Shown one piece after another: positions 1 through 9,839 of a stretch of 64,000 nucleotides of DNA (position 1 is its first letter; each line of letters starts with the position of its first letter). Source of the stretch: Candidatus Zixiibacteriota bacterium (GTDB taxonomy: Bacteria > Zixibacteria > MSB-5A5 > GN15 > FEB-12); the NCBI GenBank assembly GCA_024280215.1, contig JAJRQO010000007.1:99371-163370 (forward strand), in the 5' to 3' direction. The translations under genes were made by a program, and so were the position numbers. The notes under the pieces are model-generated. The model was not told the origin of the DNA and searched no databases. It saw only the letters and a list, made by a program, of their open reading frames with translations.

Positions 1-50
1 TTGATTTTGTTATTGAGTTCTTAAACTTTGAAGAATATATTGAGCAATGA
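1..50 (+). CDS. C-terminal end of an upstream gene, product unknown
   Basis: A reading frame open from the window edge ends with TGA at 48-50 and encodes the tail DFVIEFLNFEEYIEQ. Its stop overlaps the ATG of the next gene in an ATGA arrangement, which suggests translational coupling to the kinase gene. Only 15 residues are visible, so the product cannot be named, and the frame could be chance. Confidence 0.5.
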   Translation, partial: DFVIEFLNFEEYIEQ

Positions 51-544
51 TTATAATTATTCGAGGACCATCGGGAGCAGGGAAATCAACCGCCTGCAAA
101 GAACTGGCAAAATTACACAAACCGTCTATTGTTATATCACTAGACGAAATGAGACATTGGGTGACTGACTGGACATTCTCAGATAATGAAGCATCGCTCG
201 CATTACAATCGGCAGTATCCACAGCACAAATATATCATGACAACGGCTACACAGTTTTTATCGACCATGTTTTTTTGAATCGGTGGGAGTATGATAAGCT
301 TGTTGAATCTATAGATTTAGAAGAATCTAAAATAAAGTTATTTACTTTAACAGCAGATTTAGAGATGCTCATAAAACGAGACAACAGTTTACCTGATAAT
401 TTGAAAATGGGAAGACGGGTCGAGACTTTGTATGCTGAATTTCAAAACTCCGATGAAGATAGAGGTGTGACGATAGATACAACAAGTATGACGGTTAGTG
501 AAGTTGTTGAGATAATTACTGGTTCCCAGCCTTCGCTGGGATGA
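47..544 (+). CDS. Small P-loop ATPase / kinase (AAA_33 or zeta-toxin-like fold)
   Basis: This 165-aa cytosolic protein has a Walker A motif, GPSGAGKST, at residues 7-15. A DEM segment around residue 33 is typical of small-molecule kinases of the AAA_33, zeta-toxin and shikimate-kinase-like group. The substrate is unknown. The length suits a stand-alone kinase domain. The ATG overlaps the stop of the preceding gene by 4 bp. The last residues (SQPSLG) and the stop codon are encoded by a dispersed REP-like hairpin at 524-541, so the C-terminus was probably rewritten by insertion of that repeat. A zeta-type toxin is possible, but no antitoxin gene is visible next to it. Confidence 0.7.
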   Translation: MIIIIRGPSGAGKSTACKELAKLHKPSIVISLDEMRHWVTDWTFSDNEASLALQSAVSTAQIYHDNGYTVFIDHVFLNRWEYDKLVESIDLEESKIKLFTLTADLEMLIKRDNSLPDNLKMGRRVETLYAEFQNSDEDRGVTIDTTSMTVSEVVEIITGSQPSLG

Positions 545-546
545 CA
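524..546. repeat. REP-like hairpin of the CCTTCGC family
   Basis: TCCCAGCCTTCGCTGGGA (524-541) is a perfect 7-bp stem followed by TGACA. Related hairpins lie at 1754-1777 and 1825-1848, all ending in ATGACA. It overlaps the 3' end of the kinase gene and supplies its stop codon. Confidence 0.6.
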
Positions 547-797
547 ATGCGATTGACCCTTCGACAAGCTCAGGGTGACTCGTTTTATTGTAGGGAACAG
601 GCTTGCCTGTTCCGAAAAGAAGTTTTGTAGGTCAGAAGCCCTGTGCTTCTGACTAATTATATAAAAGTCGGAACCGCAGGCACTCGCAGAGTGGTTGGCT
701 CCGACCTACGATGATTATAGAATTTGTAGGGAACTGGCTTGCCTGTTCCGAATAGAGGTTCGGGCATGCCCGAGCCGAACAACGGAAAAGAGAAAAT
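545..797. repeat. Cluster of REP-like palindromes between the kinase and DinB genes
   Basis: This non-coding gap is almost wholly made of short imperfect palindromes. A 27-bp element at 554-580 has an exact inverted copy at 1294-1320. GGAACAGGCTTGCCTGTTCC-type hairpins lie at about 594-613 and 730-749. A composite unit at 627-710 (GTCAGAAGCC...CTTCTGAC followed by a GTCGGA...TCCGAC stem) has a related copy at 1337-1405. A CGGGCATGCCCG palindrome lies at 761-772. No gene is visible here. Confidence 0.7.
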
Positions 798-1289
798 ATG
801 GATTATAAAAAAGCTATAAAATCACAATACCATTCGTCGATGGATATGTTATGTCAGGCGATCGAAAAATGTCCTGACGCACTATGGAACGATCAATCGC
901 ACACCAACAAATTTTGGCAACTTGCATTTCACACTCTTTATTATGTAGATGTCTACACTCAAGGGACTGATGGAAATTTTGTTTTTTGGGAAAAACATAA
1001 AGAAAATTTCCAACATCTCGGTCGTGATTCAAAAGAAGACCCAATCCCAACTGAAGATGCATACACAAAAGCAGAAATTTTAGAATATTACAATCTTGTT
1101 TTGCAAAGTATCGATGCACGAATCGATGCGACCGAGATGGAAGCAATTTCGGAAGTTAGTTGGATTACATGTACATCGTTTGAGTTGCAGATTCATAATA
1201 TCAAACATATCATGCACCATGTTGGCATGATGTTCGACCGTCTGCGTCATAACAACACCGATGTCGAATGGGGCAAACGGGAGGAATAG
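798..1289 (+). CDS. DinB-like superfamily protein
   Basis: The 163-aa product looks like a DinB/YfiT-type four-helix bundle. It has an N-terminal helix (YKKAIKSQYHSSMDMLCQAIEK), then WQLAFHTLYYVD with a candidate metal-ligand histidine, and further histidines in IHNIKHIMHHVGMM near the C-terminus. These match the usual three-His metal site of the family, whose members often act in thiol-dependent transfer or remain uncharacterised. A purine-rich ribosome site (GGAAAAGAG) precedes the ATG. The gene is bracketed by the inverted 27-bp repeat (554-580 and 1294-1320) and by two copies of a composite REP. The family call is fairly sure; the substrate is unknown. Confidence 0.7.
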   Translation: MDYKKAIKSQYHSSMDMLCQAIEKCPDALWNDQSHTNKFWQLAFHTLYYVDVYTQGTDGNFVFWEKHKENFQHLGRDSKEDPIPTEDAYTKAEILEYYNLVLQSIDARIDATEMEAISEVSWITCTSFELQIHNIKHIMHHVGMMFDRLRHNNTDVEWGKREE

Positions 1290-1293
1290 AATA

Positions 1294-1405
1294 AGTCACC
1301 CTGAGCTTGTCGAAGGGTCAGACATAATAAAAAGTTGTATGTCAAGAGCCTTGTGCTCCTGACTAGTTATAAAAAAAAGTCGGAACCACTGGGCTTCCGA
1401 TCTAC
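1294..1405. repeat. REP-like elements downstream of the DinB gene
   Basis: 1294-1320 is the exact reverse complement of 554-580. 1337-1405 is a diverged copy, in the same orientation, of the composite element at 627-710 (GTCA..GAGCC..CTCCTGAC, then GTCGGAACC...TTCCGATCTAC). Confidence 0.65.
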
Positions 1406-1437
1406 AATATTATAACTTTTGATAGGGAACAACAAAT

Positions 1438-1740
1438 ATGGATATTTATAATAAAATAATCGAAAAAGAAAAAGATCGTTGGACGAAACTCAATTATAAT
1501 GATTGGGTAGAATTTAATGCAAAAAATCAGTATGAAATTATAAATAATGAAAAGCTTAGTGAAGGTGAAACTAGATACTATATAGAAATTGATTTGCTAG
1601 AACAAACAAATGAGTATGTACATCCATCAGTTGTTTTTCATTTTGATAAAGAGGTTATTATTGATAATAAAAAAGTGTCAGTTTCTAAACCTCATTGTAG
1701 CGATTGGATAGTTAATAAAGATGGTAGAGTTGACATCTAA
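1438..1740 (+). CDS. Hypothetical protein
   Basis: A 100-aa acidic and aromatic-rich protein that I do not recognise. It has no signal peptide or membrane segment. The ATG at 1438 follows AGGGAACAACAAAT, a usable ribosome site. It is isolated between REP elements and a terminator and is more AT-rich than its neighbours, so it may be an acquired cargo gene. It could be an immunity protein or a small antitoxin-like protein, but nothing in the sequence establishes this. Confidence 0.5.
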   Translation: MDIYNKIIEKEKDRWTKLNYNDWVEFNAKNQYEIINNEKLSEGETRYYIEIDLLEQTNEYVHPSVVFHFDKEVIIDNKKVSVSKPHCSDWIVNKDGRVDI

Positions 1741-1788
1741 GATATAAATTTGGATACCTGCCTTCGCAGGTATGACATTGCGAAAAAA

Positions 1789-1821
1789 CGAAAAAAAAGA
1801 GCGGTGATAACACCGCTCTTT
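1789..1821 (-). terminator. Rho-independent terminator of the metK-ahcY operon
   Basis: A perfect hairpin AGAGCGGTG-ATAA-CACCGCTCT lies about 50 bp beyond the ahcY stop. On the minus strand it is followed by a run of eight T. On the plus strand it is followed only by TTTC, so it mainly serves the minus strand. Confidence 0.85.
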
Positions 1822-1871
1822 CTGGATTCCCGTTTTCACGAGAATGACATTATATAGAAATAGGCTTCAGC

Positions 1872-3131
<1,260 letters not shown>

Positions 3132-3134
3132 CTA

Positions 3135-4295
3135 TTATGCATCCTTTGCGAGTGATTTTGCTTTGTTCGTTTTTTCCCATGAGAATTCTTTTTCAGTTCG
3201 ACCGAAGTGACCATAGGCGGCAGTATTGCCGTAAATAGGTTTCAGAAGTCCAAGAGTTTTAATAATTCCACGTGGGGTCATATCAAAATGTTTATTTATC
3301 AGTTGTACAATTCTTTTTTCTTCAACTTTGTTTGTCTTGTCGCAGAAGACCATAAGTGAAACAGGTTTGGCAACACCGATAGCATAGGCAAGTTGGATAG
3401 TACATTTTTCGGCGAGACCTGATGCGACGACATTTTTGGCAATATATCGAGCCATGTATGAAGCTGAACGGTCAACCTTTGTAGGATCTTTCCCTGAGAA
3501 AGCACCACCACCGTGTGACGCCATTCCGCCATAGGTATCGACAATAATTTTGCGACCTGTCATACCAGTATCAGATTGAGGTCCACCGATAACAAACTTA
3601 CCTGTTGGGTTTACTAAGAATTTAGTTTTTTTATCAAGCAGACGTTTTGGGATAATAGGTAAGATAATTTTTTCAATCATTTCATTGATTGATTTTTTCG
3701 TGATTTGATTACCTGTACGATCTAAAATATCTTCGGTATGTTGTGATGAAATAACAACGGTGTCAACACGATATGGTTTTCCATCTTTGTATTCAACAGT
3801 TACCTGTGATTTTCCGTCTGGTCCGAGATATTTTAGTTTGTTTGTTTTACGAACTTTTGCAAGCTGACGTGATAATTTATGAGCCAGCATAATTGGTAAG
3901 GGCATAAGTTCTTTTGTTTCTTTACAAGCATAACCAGTCATGAGTCCTTGATCGCCAGCACCACCAGTATTGACGCCTTGTGCGATGTCGGGTGACTGCA
4001 TACCGATAGCATTTAATATTGCACATGTGTCGTATGCGAATCCATATTTGCTATGAGTGTAACCGATATCTTTGACAACTTTGCGTACGACGCCTTGTAC
4101 ATCGACATAGCCTTTGGTTGTAATTTCGCCACCGACAATAATGAGTCCAGCAGTTACAAATGTTTCGCAGGCGACTCTGCCTTTTTTATCCTGTTTGAGA
4201 ATTGCATCTAAAACAGCATCCGAAACCTGATCGCAGAGTTTGTCAGGGTGACCTTCTGTCACCGACTCTGAGGTAAATAAAAAGTTATTAGCCAT
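3135..4295 (-). CDS. metK: S-adenosylmethionine synthetase
   Basis: This enzyme makes SAM from methionine and ATP in the cytosol. The 386-aa length is normal. Signatures are the N-terminal [17 protein letters not shown] (ATP/metal site), the hexapeptide-like GGAGDQG and the glycine-rich P-loop-like segment [16 protein letters not shown]. It starts at ATG 4295 behind a GGAG ribosome site and is the first gene of the metK-ahcY operon. The 170-bp leader shows AT-rich promoter-like sequence on the minus strand but no recognisable SAM or SAH riboswitch. Confidence 0.97.
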   Translation of the reverse strand: MANNFLFTSESVTEGHPDKLCDQVSDAVLDAILKQDKKGRVACETFVTAGLIIVGGEITTKGYVDVQGVVRKVVKDIGYTHSKYGFAYDTCAILNAIGMQSPDIAQGVNTGGAGDQGLMTGYACKETKELMPLPIMLAHKLSRQLAKVRKTNKLKYLGPDGKSQVTVEYKDGKPYRVDTVVISSQHTEDILDRTGNQITKKSINEMIEKIILPIIPKRLLDKKTKFLVNPTGKFVIGGPQSDTGMTGRKIIVDTYGGMASHGGGAFSGKDPTKVDRSASYMARYIAKNVVASGLAEKCTIQLAYAIGVAKPVSLMVFCDKTNKVEEKRIVQLINKHFDMTPRGIIKTLGLLKPIYGNTAAYGHFGRTEKEFSWEKTNKAKSLAKDA

Positions 4296-4466
4296 CTATA
4301 ATCTCCATATTACTTTTATTTCATTTCTAACATGTTATATATCGCAAATTTACAACGAAATAACAACTTAAAATATTTGAAATTTATCTATAACCAAAAA
4401 TGCTTGATGAGATAATATTGTTGATGTGATTTGAGTTTGTGGTAAAAATAAATCAGGCAGCTGATG

Positions 4467-5093
4467 TTATAAGAATGAACCGACCCAGTCGTTGATTAAA
4501 AACTGAACTCGTCCGATAAGTAACGAAACACGACCCATCACGGTGTAGCCAAAATGAGAGCCGAATGCTATCATGATAAACCAGATACCAACTTTTGCAG
4601 TGACACCTAAAGCTCCAGTATGTTCGTGCGAGAAGTAGAAATATATAAGAGTTGAAACAACACCGACAACAATTATTATTGCAAGGAGGGTCGCCCCAAA
4701 GCCATCACCATTGGCAAGCGAAAGCATCGTGCTTTGTATCTGCGGTAAGACCATTCCGTGAAGCTGTGAAATAATAAAAATACCTGCGGTGACACCCATT
4801 ACAAATGCGAGTGAGATACGTGATATCCATGAATATTTTGCTGAAAATCGAGTGAACATTAAAAAGCCTAAAATCCCCGGTATAACAAGCCAGTATCTTC
4901 CGTTGAGCATAGGATCCCAAAGTGATTGTAAAATCACCGCATCCCAAATTAAACCAACTTGATAGCCAACAGTCAGTCCTGCAAATATATGTTCAGCGAT
5001 ACGGTAGAACGGATTGTCTTTGTACATAAATGAGAACAAAGCCAGCGTCACAAACGCCATTAACCAAAGTTGAAAGATTTCTATTCCGCTCAT
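4467..5093 (-). CDS. Multi-pass membrane protein, last gene of a four-gene cluster
   Basis: A 208-aa hydrophobic protein with about five to six transmembrane segments (for example LWLMAFVTLALFSFMY near the N-terminus, then WLVIPGILGFLMF, ATLLAIIIVVGVVSTLIYFYF and WFIMIAFGSHFGYTVMG). No enzymatic motif is visible. Its ATG overlaps the stop of the upstream membrane gene by 4 bp (5090-5093). That, and the common strand of all four genes, supports one membrane complex. I do not recognise the family. Confidence 0.75.
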   Translation of the reverse strand: MSGIEIFQLWLMAFVTLALFSFMYKDNPFYRIAEHIFAGLTVGYQVGLIWDAVILQSLWDPMLNGRYWLVIPGILGFLMFTRFSAKYSWISRISLAFVMGVTAGIFIISQLHGMVLPQIQSTMLSLANGDGFGATLLAIIIVVGVVSTLIYFYFSHEHTGALGVTAKVGIWFIMIAFGSHFGYTVMGRVSLLIGRVQFLINDWVGSFL

Positions 5094-5923
5094 GCGACAC
5101 CCTTTGATTTTCTTCGTCCAATAAAGAAACTGAGGTTTCCAAGCAGGACTAAAAAGATTATAAGCAGATGCACAAGTGATTGAGCAGACATGCCTTTTAC
5201 GGCAGCATCTTTATGTCCAACTAAAATTTCATACTCTGCGGCACCTTTCATTCCACCAAGGAGACCTTTAAATTGTCCTGACGCTACGAAGGCGTAGTAT
5301 TTAGGAGCGCCAACTGCTGTGGTACCACAAACCATTGGAACACCAAATTGTGCATTGACAATTGAGACCCAATAATCGGCGGTAGCATTGTCGGCAACTT
5401 CAAAGAGGAATGAAATCGAATCATAGTTTGGAGTCTGTTGCATCAATGGTAACTCTGATAAAAGAGTTCCTGAATTATCAGTTGGGAAAATATCAGAAAT
5501 CGCTTGTCCCATTCCCGACATTACGGCGACATAGTTTGCTTTATATCCTAAATTTACATAATCAACGCCATACACTTTATTATATTTTTCTGCCATCATA
5601 CGGGTAATTGTTTCAGCCATCGATGGTCCGCCGAGTGGGATATTTGAAAGGGTCACAACTTTTATATCTTTACTAAAAAATTGGTGCAGGGCCGCTATTG
5701 CCATCGGTTCACATTCGGCAATTGTAGATGGGTAGTAGTCAAAGACAAGCATGACAGTTGAACCATCAGGAAGTTCATCAATGGTATCATAGACAGCTTG
5801 TGCATGGGGAGAGATAGAAATCGGTAATGACATCGGGAATAAAAACGGTATAATAACCGTAATAGCAACCATCAGATAAATCCATCTGCGATCCATTGAT
5901 TCCATCTTTTGCCAAATAGACAT
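5090..5923 (-). CDS. Membrane-anchored protein with a large extracytoplasmic domain
   Basis: The 277-aa protein has a transmembrane segment near residues 15-37 (IYLMVAITVIIPFLFP) and another near the C-terminus (about 248-267, SLVHLLIIFLVLLGNLSFFIG), followed by a basic tail. The roughly 200 residues between look like an alpha/beta domain outside the cytoplasm. Its GLLGGMKGAAEYE motif before the C-terminal helix resembles MLGGLKGQDF in the first gene of the cluster, which hints at related domains. Function is unknown. It lies 3 bp after the preceding gene and overlaps the following one by 4 bp. Confidence 0.75.
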   Translation of the reverse strand: MSIWQKMESMDRRWIYLMVAITVIIPFLFPMSLPISISPHAQAVYDTIDELPDGSTVMLVFDYYPSTIAECEPMAIAALHQFFSKDIKVVTLSNIPLGGPSMAETITRMMAEKYNKVYGVDYVNLGYKANYVAVMSGMGQAISDIFPTDNSGTLLSELPLMQQTPNYDSISFLFEVADNATADYWVSIVNAQFGVPMVCGTTAVGAPKYYAFVASGQFKGLLGGMKGAAEYEILVGHKDAAVKGMSAQSLVHLLIIFLVLLGNLSFFIGRRKSKGVA

Positions 5924-5926
5924 AAT

Positions 5927-6589
5927 TTACCCTTTCCCCATATATGTGCGTTCGATGCCTAAGATAATACGAAGCGACATCGATGCTGCCCCAAGAGCTG
6001 CTCCGATAATAATACCACGCTGAACAGCCATGTTTATACCGCCCATAATATATGTTTCTAAGAAATAGGGAATATCAATCCATGGTACTAAATTTAAAAT
6101 CCATTCACCCATCGGTACACGCCAAAGCATCACAAAAGTTGCAGTTATCAATAGTAATGTAGCTTCAGCAGATCTGGCACGGAATGCACGATATGCTGCC
6201 GATGCGATATAAAAAGCGAGAGTTGCAAACATAGTTGCCATCATTGGTGACATAAGATATTGGAACAACCAGTCATAGACCGAGCCATCGTTTCGTCCGA
6301 AATATGAAGACCAGTCAGGAGATAAAACTGATGGAATCGCCATAGTAAAAATTGCTATAAGGGTAAGGACTTTATATTTCCATCCCTCTTTTTTCCGTTT
6401 CACCGCTACCCAGTTTACTTTTGTGATAGAAACAACTCCCAAAAGAAGTGTGAAACCACCAACAATAGTCAGCCAAATTTTGAGTTCCTGTCCTAATAAT
6501 CCGAGCCAGTTTTTATCATCAAAGAAAAATGATACGACTAAAATCAGACCAGAAAGGAAGGCAACTAATACAGGCAGGGTTGTTTTCAT
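5927..6589 (-). CDS. Multi-pass membrane protein of the four-gene cluster
   Basis: A 220-aa protein with about six predicted membrane helices (VLVAFLSGLILVVSFFF, IWLTIVGGFTLLLGVVSI, VLTLIAIFTMAIPSVL, MMATMFATLAFYIASAAY, LLLITATFVMLW and a C-terminal GIIIGAALGAASMSLRIILG). Arg and Lys cluster in the loops. No catalytic motif is visible. It starts 23 bp after the DUF6754-like gene and is followed after 3 bp by the next membrane gene, so co-transcription is likely. Function unknown. Confidence 0.72.
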   Translation of the reverse strand: MKTTLPVLVAFLSGLILVVSFFFDDKNWLGLLGQELKIWLTIVGGFTLLLGVVSITKVNWVAVKRKKEGWKYKVLTLIAIFTMAIPSVLSPDWSSYFGRNDGSVYDWLFQYLMSPMMATMFATLAFYIASAAYRAFRARSAEATLLLITATFVMLWRVPMGEWILNLVPWIDIPYFLETYIMGGINMAVQRGIIIGAALGAASMSLRIILGIERTYMGKG

Positions 6590-6612
6590 TTATTCAGAAA
6601 CTCCAATAAGTT

Positions 6613-7503
6613 TTATACAGCGGTGAATAGAGATATAAAAAATTCCCCATATCCAAAGGAAGCTAACAAAACACCTAAAATAATACAAACGATAAGCAAG
6701 ACTTTTACAAAATCTTGACCTTTTAAACCGCCAAGCATCACAGGTTCGTGTGATAAATAAGCCGATGCGGCATACAGCTCTTCACCCATTAAAGTGTAAT
6801 CACAGGCGGCGATAAAAAACGGAAGCTGTTCAGGGCGGGCAGTACCAGCAATTTGAATTGAACCTGCAGCATTTCCTGTTTCTGCTAAAAGAAGCGATTC
6901 GGCAAAGAATGCTCCCATATATATATTTGTTGCAGGACGTTCCCGCATCATGTAACCGTTTACTGTTGCAGTATATGCAAATTGTTCACCAGCGACGTAT
7001 TGAACAGTATCTGGATCATAAGAATCTTTTTTCCCAACTTCTATATAGGCTTGCTCAACAACTTCCTGCCCAGCTGCCATTACTAATGGATACCGAACTG
7101 GTACATGAAGCGGTGTATCATATTGAGCGGTGATTTTAGCGACTCGACCCAAAATAGATATGCCAGCAATAGTTTCGATCTCATCAAGCTCAGCAATCCC
7201 AGGTACAAACAAAACAGGACGACCCATTTCTGTGGCACGTCCAACAGCTTCTTCGATAGCATCGAGTCCTGGGATCTTACGCAAAAACAGCGATTTTCCT
7301 TCTCTTGCCCATTTAGTGAAGACTAAAATTGAAACAGAGAAAACTAACACAAAAACTAACGCATTGATACGATCCATACGAAAAACAGAATTTGCTGTTT
7401 CCTGTACTGCTTCTGCCGCTAATAAACTATCAACATTCAGAATAAGCTGAAAGAGGATAACGTATAATATGGTATGTTTGAGTTGGTTAGTAGTGGAATT
7501 CAT
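6613..7503 (-). CDS. DUF6754-like membrane protein, first gene of the cluster
   Basis: The frame is open from 7614, but I place the start at ATG 7503. From there a signal-peptide-like segment (hydrophobic stretch ending DSLLA-AEA) is followed by a membrane helix (INALVFVLVFSVSILVFTKW), giving a 296-aa protein. The middle is an alpha/beta domain (GRPVLFVPGIAELDEIETIAGISILGRVA) with a C-terminal membrane helix (VLLIVCIILGVLLASFGYG). It resembles what I recall as DUF6754; the match is from memory. It heads a four-gene membrane operon. No ribosome site is obvious at either candidate start. Confidence 0.65.
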   Translation of the reverse strand: MNSTTNQLKHTILYVILFQLILNVDSLLAAEAVQETANSVFRMDRINALVFVLVFSVSILVFTKWAREGKSLFLRKIPGLDAIEEAVGRATEMGRPVLFVPGIAELDEIETIAGISILGRVAKITAQYDTPLHVPVRYPLVMAAGQEVVEQAYIEVGKKDSYDPDTVQYVAGEQFAYTATVNGYMMRERPATNIYMGAFFAESLLLAETGNAAGSIQIAGTARPEQLPFFIAACDYTLMGEELYAASAYLSHEPVMLGGLKGQDFVKVLLIVCIILGVLLASFGYGEFFISLFTAV

Positions 7504-7705
7504 TGATGCGAATATACCGATAATTGTGGAAAAGTCAAACGATATAAAGTGAATGCAGAATCTGCTGATTGATATTGTGGGTAACCACCAATAAAGATTC
7601 ACATATCTCAGCATTATTTAAATATGTATTGACAACGGAATGTAGCCACTGTTAATTGTAATGCTCTATTAGTAGCTCCATAATTGACTAATTTGTAGGA
7701 GGATT

Positions 7706-9166
7706 ATGTCACGACTTAGTAAATCACAATTTATGAGAGGGTTACAATGTCACAAATCTTTGTGGTTGTATCGGAATAAATATGACCTCAGAACCCATCC
7801 AAATGAAGCTCAAGAAGCGATATTTGATATAGGGACAGATGTTGGTATCTTGGCACAGCAGTTATTTCCTGAGGGAAACGAGATTATCTATTCTTCTGAC
7901 AAGGTTGAAGAGAATATAGCCAAAACTAAACAATTGATAGAATCGGGAACCAAGACAATTTATGAAGCGACTTTCATTCATGATAACATTTTGGTTATGG
8001 TTGACATCCTTCATAAAGGGAAAGATGGTTGGGAAATCTATGAGGTGAAATCATCATCTGCGGAGAAACCTGCTTACAAAAATGATATTTCTGTTCAGTA
8101 TTTTGTCCTTCAAGGCAATGGTCTTGATATTTCAGTTGCGGCTCTTGTTCATATCAATACCGAATATGAACGCAGGGGTGAGCTTGACATCAAACAGCTC
8201 TTTACAATCAAAGACCTTACCGATTCTGTTATTGAAAATCAGCCATTTGTAAAAGAACAATTATTACTCCAAAAAGAAATGCTCGATAAATCTGAACCTC
8301 AGATTGATATAGGTCTTCATTGTTTAAAACCTTATCCTTGTGATTTCACGGAGCATTGTTGGAAACATATTCCCAATTATTCTGTCTTCGATATTAACAA
8401 TCTGACATGGAAAAAGAGATTTGAACTCTACCAAAAGGGAATTCTTAAGCTTAAGGATATTCCGTCGGATTTTCATCTATCGGATAATCAGCAGCTTCAA
8501 GTTGACTGTGAACTAAACATGAAAGATTTCATCAACCCAGATGGCATTAAGAAATTTCTTGAACAGCTTGAAGAACCAATCGGTCTGATCGATTTTGAAA
8601 CTTTTCAACAAGCTATTCCTTCTTTTGAGGGACAGAAACCTTATCAGCAGATTCCGTCACAGTATTCTTTGCATATTCTTAACGGCGACAAACTCGATCA
8701 TTTTGAATTCTTGGGTGAACCTGGTAAAGATCCACGAGAAGAATTAGCCAATCGTATGATAGAAGACACGAAAAGCTGTAAAACTATTCTTGTTTACAAC
8801 ATCGGATTTGAGAAAACAGTCATTAAGAAATTAGCGTTACTATTCCCTGATAAAGCTGAGCATTTGCATAGCATTATTGATCGACTTGTTGATATGATAA
8901 TTCCATTTCGGAGCAAAGATTACTATACCAAAGAAATGCGAGGTAGTTACTCTATAAAACTTGTGTTACCAGCCTTAGTTCCAGAGTTGAGTTATGATAG
9001 TTTAGATATCGGCGATGGTGGTGCGGCAATGGATGCTTACTCCAGACTACAAACGATGACTAATCTTGAAGATATTGAAAAAATCAAGAGTGACCTACTC
9101 AAATACTGTGAACTCGACACCTACGCAATGGTGAAGATTCTTGAGAAGATGAAAGAAGTGGTGTGA
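7706..9166 (+). CDS. DUF2779 protein: Fe-S RecB-like nuclease fused to a DnaQ-like exonuclease
   Basis: The 486-aa protein has two nuclease-like halves. The N-terminal half looks like a Cas4/RecB-type PD-(D/E)XK fold: Asp100, the E113-V-K115 motif, and four cysteines (C15, then C206, C212 and C218) placed as in Fe-S cluster nucleases. The C-terminal half carries D296-F-E298 and a late YCELDT segment (D471), the pattern of DEDD 3'-5' exonucleases. A GTAGGAGGATT ribosome site precedes ATG 7706. The biological role of the family is unknown; DNA repair or defence is plausible. A paralogue lies at 62180-63667 in the island. Confidence 0.8.
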   Translation: MSRLSKSQFMRGLQCHKSLWLYRNKYDLRTHPNEAQEAIFDIGTDVGILAQQLFPEGNEIIYSSDKVEENIAKTKQLIESGTKTIYEATFIHDNILVMVDILHKGKDGWEIYEVKSSSAEKPAYKNDISVQYFVLQGNGLDISVAALVHINTEYERRGELDIKQLFTIKDLTDSVIENQPFVKEQLLLQKEMLDKSEPQIDIGLHCLKPYPCDFTEHCWKHIPNYSVFDINNLTWKKRFELYQKGILKLKDIPSDFHLSDNQQLQVDCELNMKDFINPDGIKKFLEQLEEPIGLIDFETFQQAIPSFEGQKPYQQIPSQYSLHILNGDKLDHFEFLGEPGKDPREELANRMIEDTKSCKTILVYNIGFEKTVIKKLALLFPDKAEHLHSIIDRLVDMIIPFRSKDYYTKEMRGSYSIKLVLPALVPELSYDSLDIGDGGAAMDAYSRLQTMTNLEDIEKIKSDLLKYCELDTYAMVKILEKMKEVV

Positions 9167-9211
9167 GAAATAGATTTCTAATTTAATGAAATTAACAGAA
9201 AGAAAAATATC

Positions 9212-9760
9212 ATGGATATTAAGTCCATCTTTAAAGATTTTGTACAGCATTGTGAACAAAACTATAATATAGGTAATGTAAAAATATATAATGCACAATC
9301 TTTAACTCAGGGAACGGAAGATTGTATAAACCTACATTTAAAAACAGAGGCTGATATAAAGGTTAAGTTTGGTTCTTTTCTTGAAAACAAGTTAAAGAAA
9401 ACCAAATCATCACTAACAGTGCACTCGGAACTTAGAGTATATGATAATCGGCATTTGTATGCTGATTTAAGTGTTCATGATATATCAGGACAACAATTTT
9501 GGAACGATAGAGATGATTATATGAAATCTTGCAAGGCAGTTATTGAGATAAAATACAAGAACTTCAAACAGCCTCATTTCAACCTGCAAAATATCCAGAG
9601 TGATATAAAAAAGTTATCTCTTCTTCCAGCAAAAATTGAGAAGGTTCTAATTGTTTTGGATGAGGCAAATGGAATAAACAATAAAAAAGCAAATTTAATT
9701 ACTAATATGGCAATTGGAACTGGAGTTGTACTTCTGTCGAACAACAAAAACATAAAATAA
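9212..9760 (+). CDS. Hypothetical protein, possible nuclease-like fold
   Basis: A 182-aa protein that I do not recognise as a named family. The middle reads as HSELRVYDNRHLYADLSVHD, then about 30 residues later AVIEIKYKN. An Asp followed by an E-x-K on a hydrophobic strand is the layout of PD-(D/E)XK nucleases, so a restriction- or repair-type nuclease is possible. It lies 45 bp after the DUF2779 gene on the same strand, which makes a shared operon likely. An AGAAAG ribosome site precedes ATG 9212. Confidence 0.55.
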   Translation: MDIKSIFKDFVQHCEQNYNIGNVKIYNAQSLTQGTEDCINLHLKTEADIKVKFGSFLENKLKKTKSSLTVHSELRVYDNRHLYADLSVHDISGQQFWNDRDDYMKSCKAVIEIKYKNFKQPHFNLQNIQSDIKKLSLLPAKIEKVLIVLDEANGINNKKANLITNMAIGTGVVLLSNNKNIK

Positions 9761-9839
9761 GCATAAGTAATTAGAAACGAATCTGGAATTAATAGAACAG
9801 AAATAGCAAATCAAGAAGAAATAAGAAAGGAGTGTAGAT

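Noticed and set aside
4296..4466. SAM or SAH riboswitch before metK
   Set aside because: The 170-bp leader is AT-rich without the conserved helices or a terminator expected for these riboswitches.
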